In this document: positions 32,520 through 42,821 of the stretch, piece after piece
Position numbering within the stretch: the first letter of the stretch is position 1
How the letters are laid out: every line of letters starts with the position of its first letter
NCBI GenBank assembly: GCA_032622095.1
Contig: CP136068.1
Location: 127,599,989-127,663,988, forward strand
Length of the DNA stretch: 64,000 nucleotides
Direction of reading: 5' to 3'
From: Siphonodentalium dalli
Taxonomy: Eukaryota > Mollusca > Scaphopoda > Gadilida > Siphonodentaliidae
Notes under the pieces: model-generated
The model's input: the letters and a program-made list of their open reading frames with translations, nothing else
The model's database searches: none
Told to the model about the DNA's origin: nothing
Position numbers and translations under genes: made by a program

Positions 32520-33960
32520 CATTTTGTACAAACAATCTCAAAACTCAACCAGATGATATATTATCCAGAACCAGAGACCGAGTTAAAAGCAGGACAAGCT
32601 TGAACTCAGTTATCTGAAACACACATTTCAATACTGGTCTGTTAAGATCTTAAGAGGTATAACAATATTTTGAGGAATAGGTCTGTTTAAATGGTTCATT
32701 TGTCCGAGATGTATGTGGTGTCTATGAAATAAGAACTTGTTATCCAAATAATGTCGCCTTCGGTGTGGGAGTGAAGTTTTTTTTAAATATAAATATATAT
32801 ATGCCAGCGGTCCTCGAAATTGGTCACATCAATGAGCAATGCTGTGGAAAATACCGTGGCAACATGCGGAACATAAAATGCCACAGCACCAAATTTGCCG
32901 TGGAACATAAAAAAAAAATTGAGGGCTGTACCACTATATATCCTCCCAAGGATCCCATCACATTTAGTGATGCCGACTCGACCACCCTAATATATGTATA
33001 TGAAAACAAGGTGCGCAAACAATGTTTGTAGCATTGTATGTCGCGGTTTATAAGGTGGCACTACAATAACCCAGTACTTTGTATATAAACGGATAGATTT
33101 ACAATTGTTGTATATATTAGGCAATTAATCATGCACGTTGCAATTGGAATTACGCAAACTTGTGAGTTTGGTCTGGTTCAAGGTGGGGGGGGGGGGCTGC
33201 GATTGTAAATTCCAAGTTGGACACCCCCCCCCCCCGAACGGAGACCCTCTACCCACGTCCAGTATACACAATTTCGAAGGACGTCAATATATAGACTAAC
33301 ATTCACTTCCTGGAATCTGCATGCCGGTATAACGAAACGAACTTAATTGAATACGATATCATATGAAGACTGATCGAAGACTGTAGCGATAACAAGGGCA
33401 TTTGTATGACTGATATATAACCGTGAAACCAGCTAGTATTGCCGACGATTAAAGGTTACAATACACCAAATGATTTACATAGGCCTCAGTGTTAACAAAT
33501 CCCGCTGGCCTATATTCGCAGCAAAGCTTTGACCCTGCACGAGTATTTGAAATTAAAGAAGGTCCTTTTAGACACACAGAAATGTGCACAAAAATAACTT
33601 GTAAACGTGGTGGATCACACTGCAGCTTGACAAACGTCACACTACCCTTAAAATTGAGAAAAAAAACACCTCCCATAAATTATTCGCCATTTGCACAGCC
33701 ACAACCGTTTCTCGATGGGAAACACTTTTGTGCATTTTTTCGTGCACTTTTCATCCATGTATCATTGACCATTCAGCTGCCAGAATTTTTTTTATGCTGA
33801 TCCTAGCTTGGGGGTCCCAGGGGAAAATTTGTATTTGGTGTATTGTAACCTATCGATTAAATCAAGCGGTGAATCTCTACTCGGACTACGGTCGTAGATA
33901 TAATATTATACCACGATCGCCTATCTTACTATAAATAAAGCCATCTGTTTAAATTTTACA
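32520..33960. other. No gene seen; private to copy B
   Basis: Contains a G tract (about 33184-33195) and a C tract (about 33224-33235) around CCAAGTTGGA. Frames near 32765-33031 and 33489-33800 have no recognisable domain. Confidence 0.45.
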
Positions 33961-34160
33961 TTTAATCAACACCTGTTGATTAAACGTGCCTACTGTTGAT
34001 TAAACTTCGCAGAGTAGATTAAACTTTCTCCATACAATTTGAACGGAAAAGTGTTTATCCATCGCATTGTAAAGATCGTGGCATAAACTTTGCAGAGTGG
34101 ATTAAACTTTCTCCATACAATTTGAACGGAACAGTGTTTATCCATCGCACTGTAGATCGT
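33961..34160. repeat. Tandem repeat around GCAGAGTNGATTAAACTTTC
   Basis: Two adjacent copies of a roughly 80-bp unit (34007-34085 and 34091-34160) sharing CTTTCTCCATACAATTTGAA and GTGTTTATCCATCGCA, preceded by shorter TGTTGATTAAAC repeats. Confidence 0.6.
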
Positions 34161-34172
34161 GGCAAAAACAAA

Positions 34173-34312
34173 ATATACGCATAGTGTTTCTGAATAACAA
34201 ATTTAATCCACTCGTGGGATTGGCGATTTACACCACTCGCTGAAGCTCGTGGTGTAAATCGCCGATCCCACTCGTGGATTAAATTTGTTATTCCGAAACA
34301 CTATGCGTATAT
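34173..34312. repeat. 140-bp near-perfect hairpin
   Basis: ATATACGCATAGTGTTTCTG at the left is matched by CGGAAACACTATGCGTATAT-type sequence at the right. The arms of about 64 bp meet at ACCACTCGCTGAAGCTCGTGG. The arms are almost perfect, so it is young or selected. Probably a foldback element. Confidence 0.75.
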
Positions 34313-35249
34313 TATATATTTCCATTAGTACAATATCAGTGAAATGTTTGATGTTCTGACCACAGGTCCCCAACACTGTGGTTCTGACCCAGGGAACTTT
34401 ATATATATTGAACAACGTATAGGGAATATCTCAATGTTAAAATAATTGTTCCATGATAAACTATTTCACGACAGGGGGCTGTCCCAGCTTCAGATTGCAT
34501 GATTGGTGTGACTGTTATCATGCAACATCGAGCTGGTACCTTCACCTGTTGTGATGTACATTATTAAGCCTATGAATATATTACCTGTATAGTTCTTTCA
34601 ATGTTATAAACCTCGCTGTCACTGGTACTTAAATAGTTCCCAGGTAGAATCAACCGGTGCTGCAATTTTGTCACACTCGTTATGTCAACGTTTTAGTGGC
34701 CATCAACAGTGCAGGGAACGTATACGTCATAATATATGCTCGAAAATGGCGGCATGATAGATAACCCTTTTATGACGGGAGCTGCGATGGTGCAGCATTA
34801 CATATCATTTGCCAGTTCATTCTAGTATATGTGCGTGGCTCATGGGAGCCACGCATATATAAAAAATTCCCCTGGCTTACAAGGTCAGGTAAATATTGTT
34901 AGGCCAATGTATTATCTTATACACGTCCAATCGGTTGAATTATAGGTGGTTATAAATTCTAAGGTTCTAATTAGCATGGTCGATTCTGGTATAACTACAT
35001 GCAACTCTGATTTATCTCCCAGCCAAAATTAATCATGCATGATTGTATATCATTTGACACCTTCCGAAAACGATAGTTTAATGTTTAAAGCTACGCATAC
35101 AAGCCACAATCTACTTTTGTATATAAGCGGATTCTCTCTAATATATTACACGATCACCTACATGTACATGTACAAACGCACAGCAAATATACCAACACTG
35201 ATATGTCAATACGATGTCCATGAGCGCTTACGGCCTAAATATATACATA

Positions 35250-35948
35250 CTAGCAGGTGACCCGACTTCGTCCGGGCTTTGACCTTGAATTGACCAGTTT
35301 GAAGGTCAAGGTCAGGTCGGAGTCACGATTTGACCCGTCCACAACACTCCCCGGACAAAATCACCCGTAGGTATCAAATTTCGTCGAAATCCGTCCAGCA
35401 GTTTTCCCGGCCATAGCTAACAGACAAACAAACAGACAGAAGTCCCAAAATATATATTAGATCATTTGTGGGTACCCGTTTCAAGGTGAAGGTCACCTCG
35501 GGCGGAAGAACTGACCCGATGAAAATCTCCCCCATTCCCTGGAACCTCTAAGTACGAACACATAATCACACAAAACGCTCATGAGAATGTCTGTACACAG
35601 GCACAACACGCTCATGTCTGGACCACACGCTCTTTTTCAACGACACTTCGGATACGAACGCTCTTTAACTATCACGCGATTAACCCATCCACTACCCATT
35701 GCGGTGGCGTGGGATTGGAGAATGAGTGCTTTAACTATCAACGCGATTAACCCCACCGTGCCAATGATGGTCATTTTGGTAACTGAGAATGGAGAAGGAG
35801 TGCTCCGACGTTCTCAGAAGCGGTGCGATGACATTTCATGTGGGATTTTACCCTTAGATAGGTAGTTTGGGCTCAATCCGTCCGGTAGTTTTCCCGGCCA
35901 TAGCTAACAGACAAACAGACAGACAGAAGTCTCAAAATATATAGTAGA
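35250..35948 (+). mobile_element. GACTTCGTCCGGG-type interspersed repeat
   Basis: Starts ACTAGCAGGTGACCCGACTT, includes AAATTTCGTCGAAATCCGTC and two blocks of GCCATAGCTAACAGACAAAC-ACAGACAG, and ends AAATATATAGTAGATA. Copy A has the empty site at about 21205. The layout (head GACTTCGTCCG, tail AACAGACAGAC...TATATTAGAT) resembles widespread invertebrate non-autonomous repeats. I cannot fix the class. A second copy lies at 57386-58175. Confidence 0.6.
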
Positions 35949-36421
35949 TATCTCATTGTGTCAAGGTTATGCAATTATTCATCTATATAAATAAAACCCA
36001 CGAATAGCACATGACTCAAGAAAACTTGGCTATAAACTAAATAAATAACGACAGATGGAAATTAACAAAATCCAGATTCGAGTCACGTATAATCGGGGGT
36101 GAGGGGTGAATTGAGGGTGGCTTACCTGCTGTGACTGAGAGCACCGACCAGCCGCCATTCTTGTAACTGCTTGCTGCGAGAAGCCTCTAATTTCCGAGAA
36201 ATTCGCCGCAGTTTTGTGTAAAGTTACGCTCGACGAGCATGAATGTAAACAAATCTTCGTATTGATTAACACGGGTGGGCGCATTTTACGCCGGGTGCGT
36301 TTATTGGAAGTTGATCGAAACTGTGGGTGCAACATCATTATGTACATGTATTATATTGCCACACATTAGCGAAAGCGCTCATATTAAAGAGGCCTATTGT
36401 TTCCACGAATCGTTAAGTAAT

Positions 36422-36875
36422 GGTTACAAGCAACTAATTATATAGAGTTATGCTTCTTGAATTTGTGCAGGGAAACTCGAGTCAGCATAAAAAAACAATC
36501 TGGCTGCTGATTGGTTGATTATCATTGAGGGAAATATCCCTAAGCGGGAACAGAAAATCATAGCTTACGTAAATATGGCGATCATATATATTTAGATGTC
36601 CAGGAAGAGTCTGGTGGGGTCCCGAAGTTAGGGAAGTGGTCTGGGTATTTTTATGCTGCTGATTTTTGTGCAGTAAATGGGGTAGTTGTGGAAATGCAAG
36701 ATTATCGTTTGAAAAAAATACCGAAAAGGGCGCGTTTGACGTCGCAGACTGGTGCAGCGGATGGCGTTCTAAGGGGAAATTGACCACTTGAAGATCAAAT
36801 AGGCTTAACCCATGGCCGGCGGGACTTCTATAGTTAACATTGTCGCCTGTGGAAAATAATTAGGTGTTTGTAACC
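36422..36875. mobile_element. GGTTACAA-family MITE, left copy
   Basis: 454 bp with inverted ends GGTTACAAGCAACTAATTAT and ATAATTAGGTGTTTGTAACC (2 mismatches in about 20). It lies in direct orientation with 41781-42232. Its left flank is copy-B duplicon sequence (GTTAAGTAAT), but its right flank is unrelated to copy A. Confidence 0.75.
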
Positions 36876-38353
36876 TATAGGCAGAACATTCACATTTTTC
36901 AAATATCGTACAGGGCAGCGAATTTAGAAGCACTGATAAACAAAGTCTGTCTTGTTCTGTTGAGCTATTGTATTTTTACGCCCTACCGACCCATTTTCGG
37001 ATTATGCGAGACAATTATAAACCCTCTGTCGCCGGAACTTCAACTTTTTCCGGAGGTGTAATTTTCCGAAAATCATCAATTTTGTACATATGGGTGGACC
37101 TTTAATGTTCAAAATAGCACGATCGAGGTGATGGAAGTGTCTCTAGTAGGAATACTGAAATTTAAAGGGACATCCGCCTATCATTGAACCAAATCATCGT
37201 CGGATGATCAAATTTGAAGGGGGGGGGGGGTGTATTTCAAATCCAATTAAACATTGTACTGTTCAAAATGAGATAAATTCCTTAAGGCGTATGGTAGATA
37301 GATGTAACTAGTTTTCAAAACTTATATATATGCCTTTCTGTCGTGTGCGTTATGCACGCGAGTCGGATTTTACAAATTAAATTATGATGAAAAACCGTGA
37401 ATTTTTGGTGTGGTCACATTTGTGGTCATAATATTCCCATTAGTGAGTGGATGGACATGGGACATGATACACGGTGTAGTATGTATGTCTATGACAAGCA
37501 TGACACAAGACATTAGTATATTTTCTACTAAACTGTGCTTCCAGAGTTATCAGGATGCGATTATCGGTGTTATTTCTTACACCAAAAAAAAATTGGTTCA
37601 TTTTAAAACGGGTTATGTGGGTTAAAGTCATTAGCTTCACTCCCGGTGGGTATATATTTGATGTCAGACAGAACTGTGTACGATATACAATAAGAAAGGT
37701 CATAAAAAACTAGAAAGAAAACCCCAATGTGGCATATTATTGGTGCGGTACTCGCCCTGTATTAAATTGTTGAAAACTGCGATCAGAGTAAGAAATTTTC
37801 TCAGATACAAACACATTTTCGGCGCGAATCAGCGCGCGGAGTGTCATGGAATGATATTCGGAGGAAATCGGAACCGCCCGAAAAACGACGATCGGCTGGC
37901 ACGCACGGCTGAGAGAACAGCCAAAAACAATAGCCGGCATGTCGATAACCGAAAGTAGATTCAACAATAAACGAACAAACAAGATAATATCATAGTTTTT
38001 GCATTCACTCATAAGTTTTCTAAGTGAAATATCGACAATTAATTGGCAATTGGCAACTAACAAAGCGTTCACACTATGTATATATTATATATGGATTGTT
38101 TGCAAATTTAGGCGAGAATGAGTACATGTACGTATTCACAGTGTACAAAAGACGATTGGCACACCTCCGAAATTATACAGGTTCACCAGTGATTCTCCAT
38201 CAGTTATTGATTGAAAATAAACAAATCTGGGAATTCTGCCTTTTAATCTAACGTCAACATATTTGGCGGAATTCAAGGTGAAGTTATCTGCATGTGAATT
38301 ATTGACTTCTCTTCTGTAAATGTAAATTATAAGCAATATATGAAATGAATAGA
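36876..38353. other. No gene seen between the paired MITEs (left part)
   Basis: Not present in copy A. Short frames only. A G tract lies at about 37219. No reverse transcriptase, transposase or integrase motif is visible. Confidence 0.5.
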
Positions 38354-38705
38354 GTGAACCACCGATCGATCTATAAATCACAATAGACCAATCGTGCTGT
38401 ACTAGATCGATTGGTCTTCCTGACACAGTGTTCACTGTTGTAAGAGATTTCTTGAATATTGAAATTTTGTTTGCTTGAAGATTTGTTCAAATTTATAATG
38501 AATATTACTTGTCTTTCATTAGTTTCAAAATAAATCAGAATTATTTTTTTACAAAAAAATGGTTGTAATTTGAAAGAACAAATTAGAGTAGGCCTACTCC
38601 CTTTATCCCAGATTCATGTTGGCTGTGAAAGACCGATCGGTCTATTTTAGCTCGATTGGTCTATTTTAGCCTGATCGGGCTATTATTGATTGATCGGTGG
38701 TTCAC
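38354..38705. mobile_element. Foldback element with GTGAACCACCGATC ends
   Basis: GTGAACCACCGATCGATCTA at the left and TTGATCGGTGGTTCAC at the right are inverted. CGATTGGTCTATTTTAG-type repeats lie just inside both ends. Confidence 0.6.
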
Positions 38706-38755
38706 CCAGACATGTAGGATATGCGCGCTATAGCATATAGATAAGGCATTTCATG

Positions 38756-40010
38756 TATGGGAGGCCTTTTTCACATTTATTATTCATTTACGGTCAAGCG
38801 CAAATATTTCGCAAATAACCTCTATCATTTGCGCTTCATTGTAAATCATTTGCGCAAATAAAAATTAATATGCATTGATATCACCCCCCTGAATTATTTT
38901 TAAATGGCACAGACACACCATACGAGGGAAGCAATCCCCCCAGTAACCCCAATATCCCTTTTATGACCATGGAAATGGTAGAGATATGTGCAGGATATAT
39001 CTCTTTTATAAACTATACTAGATCCCTGAGATGGAGACACACATTCTTGGGGACAGGGATGCTCGTAATATGAAAATTGGGGTTTTTCCCCAATTTCAAG
39101 TTAATAAGTACACCATATGAGGGAAGCAAGTCCCCAGTAACCCCTAATTCACTATTTATGGCCATGAAAATTGTATATATATGTGCAGGAGATGTCCCTT
39201 TAATAAAATATACTAGAGCTCTGGGAGTGAGCCATTGTCTGCAGCAGTCCTAATTCAATTTAATCCTATTGAAGTCGGCTAGCCTATTTATTCATATTAG
39301 AACATTTCATTGTCTGTATCAAGTTTATTGCCATTCATGCTGTATTCAACAATTGTGTGTTGTTATCTGTGTCCACTGCCATAATGTACATACACACTGT
39401 ACCACTAACATAACACATGACAAAATTGTACTAACTTTCTAATATGTTGTTTGTATCTCTGCACACTCCACAGTACCACAGTAATAGACTATGAGTATTC
39501 AATAGCCATGCATATGGATATTTTAATAAAAGTAATCAAAAAGTAATCAAAATGTAATCATGATTACAGGTACATTTGAAAGTAATCGATTACGATTACG
39601 ATTACTTGTAATCAAGAAATGTCATGATTACTGATTACAGACTATTACTCCAAATTTTGTAATCGATTACTTTGATTACGATTACTGATTACGATTACCC
39701 CAACGCTGGAGTGAGGCACCAATTCTTGGGACATCAGGGACAGAGATGCTGATATATGCATATGGAAATATGTTTTTTTTTTCAATGTTCGAGTATGTAT
39801 GGGGCTACTACTATGGGCCCATGATAATATACTATGAGATGGACTCTATCATACACAATAACAGGGAAGTAAGGGAGTGTTAGGTGTTTCTTAAGCGCAA
39901 ATATATTGATAGACACATATTTGCGCTTAAGCGCAAATGATTTACACTTAAGCACAAATATTTGAGCTTAGGCGTAATTAAATAATAAATGTGAAAAGGG
40001 CCTCCCATAT
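38756..40010. mobile_element. Foldback element with GGGAGGCCTTTTTCACAT ends and GCGCAAAT arrays
   Basis: ATGGGAGGCCTTTTTCACAT at the left is inverted at about 39987-40010. Just inside both ends are palindromic runs of AAGCGCAAATATTTGCGC type. The middle holds a duplicated approximately 190-bp block (ACCATACGAGGGAAGC at 38918 and ACCATATGAGGGAAGC at 39112) and a GATTAC-rich microsatellite at about 39526-39695. Confidence 0.6.
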
Positions 40011-40264
40011 TCAGGAAGTCATTATCATATGGAGATAAGTTTCATAATTATTGACAATTCTTTTGGGGACATATCTTGTAATCATATGTAGCTCACCGAC
40101 ATTCAAATAAAACTTATATATGTGTAACTGCACCGCAACTCCATGCACAGGCACATTGCAATGCTACACAAGTCTGACTCTTACTTCCCTCTGATTGTAA
40201 ATGATTGAGTCCATCTCATAGTATATTATCATGGGCCCATGTTGACATTTTGAATGGCATTGAC

Positions 40265-40860
40265 TTATGGGAAGCCATTTTCACATTTTATATTAGCTAA
40301 TTTCACTTTACGCTTAAGCATAAATCAGTTACGCTTAATGTAATCATTTACGCTTAAGCGTAATTGACATACGCGTTATCATAATACATTGGAATTATAT
40401 TAAGAGTAATTCAAATATGCTTAAGCATAATTGATTTCATCAGCTATCTTACCTTAGGTATATTGGTATAATCTGATGTATGTTACTGGCATTAGTAATG
40501 TGGTTGCATCCATTTCAGCTTGAGTGGAGTTCAATGGGAGTGTATATGAATTACGGTTAAGCGTAACTCATTTACGCTTAAGCGGATTTCATTTACACTT
40601 AAGCGTAATTGAAATGAATTAAGCTTAAGCAAATACATGTACCTAACTCCAACTGGTTTCCTCAGTCTGAATATCCATCTTAGTATGGAATCTGGTTGGA
40701 GTCCTCACCTATGTTTGAGTGATGTTTTGTGGCCTGCGTTAATTTGAGTTTAGAGCAAATCGCATGGGAGGCTTTTTCACATATATTATTTATTTGCACG
40801 CAAATATTTGCGCTTAAGCGTAAATCAATTGCGCTTAGTGCAAATACCCAACACTTCCAT
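40265..40860. repeat. Second set of GCTTAAGCGTAA palindromic arrays
   Basis: TTATGGGAAGCCATTTTCAC at 40265 and CATGGGAGGCTTTTTCACAT at 40764 recall the ends of the previous element, each followed by ACGCTTAAGCGTAAT or GCGCTTAAGCGTAAA units. Probably further copies, nested or truncated. Confidence 0.5.
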
Positions 40861-41780
40861 CTAATTTTAAATGTCAATGATTGAGTCCATCTTATAGTAT
40901 ATTTATTTGGGCCTATATAAACTCAAAAATTTAAGAAAACATATTTCCATATGGATATCAATATCAGCACCCCTGTCCCAAATAAATGGTCTGTACTAGA
41001 ATAGTGAATACCAATATAGCCTACATGTAGCATTGTACGGGTAATTAAACAGTTCGGAAATGCACATGTAAGACAACTCTTTCTGAACGATACTGTACCT
41101 GAGGCAGATCGATCATAAAATCGGTCAACGATGAGGTTACAAATTTCTATAAATAGTAACATTTTTTAACTGTTACCGCTGTTCGTCACTCGATTCTGTC
41201 AACTTTGATTTAATCTTTTTCCGTAACTCGGTCAATGTTCTTCCGTTTGTGATTTCAGGCAATAATTCCTTTTATATCCCTCCCATTCGAATTGACTACC
41301 GGTTGTTTTTCGTTTTATTAAGCTGATGTACGCTATTCCAGCAAACGGCCTCCCTCCACGAAAGCCATTTTCTGAGAACGAAAGCCGACTCAATCACGAC
41401 CAAGTCGGAAGTGTTCGGGTGTTTCCGCGACTGCATGCACAAGACAACTCATTGGTTTATTTATATCGCGATTACAGTGGAATTATTCGGGACGATTGAT
41501 CAGATGTAAATAGTTAGTTACGTGGCCGTATAATTAGTACACACTGATATCTGGTTGGGGTATTTCGTGTATGGGGGGTTATTTTATTCACTCTTCCCAC
41601 AGAATAACGCAGGAAACTCAATTGTGAGGTTCAATTTACGTTTCACATCACGTTAAAGGACCGCTGGGAGATAATAGGATGTCCAATGACTCCTATATTT
41701 CTATTGTATCACAGTAAAGCTTTATTTTGTAAAATTGGCGCGGTTTACACGATAAAAGTTCGATTTTCTTTACAATTATA
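40861..41780. other. No gene seen between the paired MITEs (right part)
   Basis: Private to copy B. No coding signature or repeat boundary recognised. Confidence 0.45.
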
Positions 41781-42232
41781 GGTTACAAGCAACTAATTAT
41801 ATTGAGTTATGTTTCTTGAATTTGTGTAGGGAAACTCGAGTCAGCATAAAACAAATCTGGCTGCTGATTGGTTGATTATCATTGAGGGAAATATCCCTAA
41901 GCGGGAACAGAAAATCATAGCCTACGTAAATATGGCGATCATATATGTTTAGATGTCCAGGAAGAGTCTGGTGGGGTCCCGAAGTTAGGGAAGGGGTCTA
42001 GGTATTTTTATGCTGCTGATTTTTGTGTAGTAAATGGGGTAGTTGTGGAAATGCAAGATTATCGTTTGAAAAAAATATACCGAAAAGGGCGCGTTTGACG
42101 TCGCAGACTGGTGCAGCGGATGACGTTCTAAGGGAAAATTTACCACTTGAAGTTCAAATAGGCTTAACCCATGGCCGGTGGGACTTCTAGTCAACACTGA
42201 CGCCTATGGAAAATTATTAGGTGTTTGTAACC
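41781..42232. mobile_element. GGTTACAA-family MITE, right copy
   Basis: 452 bp with the same ends and orientation as 36422-36875. Its right flank TATAGGCAACGCCAAAT resumes the copy-B duplicon (copy A: ATGGCAACGCCAAAT at about 21681). So the two copies together with 36876-41780 occupy one point of the duplicon. Confidence 0.75.
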
Positions 42233-42821
42233 TATAGGCAACGCCAAATGCGTTTTACACAGATACAGTTTTACGGAATACAAATAAAACGAAACGAACC
42301 ATTCCAACTTCCGGAATATAACTAGTACACCTATATTGAAATTTAATTCATCGGTATATAGGGTGTGCCAAAGAATTTAGTCATGCAAAGAGTAAAAACC
42401 AAGATGGCTGCCGGCGGCAATGTTTTTCATCGAAAATTGTTCAAATTCGATAGCTCCCATCGTGCCTGTAACATTACAAAATTATCCGGCCATAAATACG
42501 GGCTTAAGGGCGTGTCGATATATTCAAATTTGAAATCCAAGATGGTTGCTGGCGGCCATGTTTTTCATCAAAATTTGACAGCACCCATCTATAGGTCACC
42601 CTGAAGCAACCATGGACGTTTGGTGAATATCGCATGAGGGATGCGGCCTGTAGGGCATGTCGAATGAAATTGACGCACGGACGACGGACGCCAACACATG
42701 GCATAGATCAACATTACAAAAAAGTTGAGCTGAAAACCTATCAGGATAGGCTGGTATATATGGGGAAGGCAGATGGAAGCATCTCTGAGAAACTTCAGTT
42801 TTACGGAATAACATGCATGTC

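Noticed and set aside
36482-36787. 101-codon minus-strand frame shared with 41985-42197
   Set aside because: Antisense of the GGTTACAA MITE. The two copies differ by frameshifts and no transposase motif is present.
36422-42232. LTR retrotransposon (two 450-bp direct repeats flanking 4.9 kb)
   Set aside because: The repeats have 20-bp inverted ends instead of TG...CA, no primer-binding site or polypurine tract was seen, and the interior has no gag, protease, RT or integrase text.
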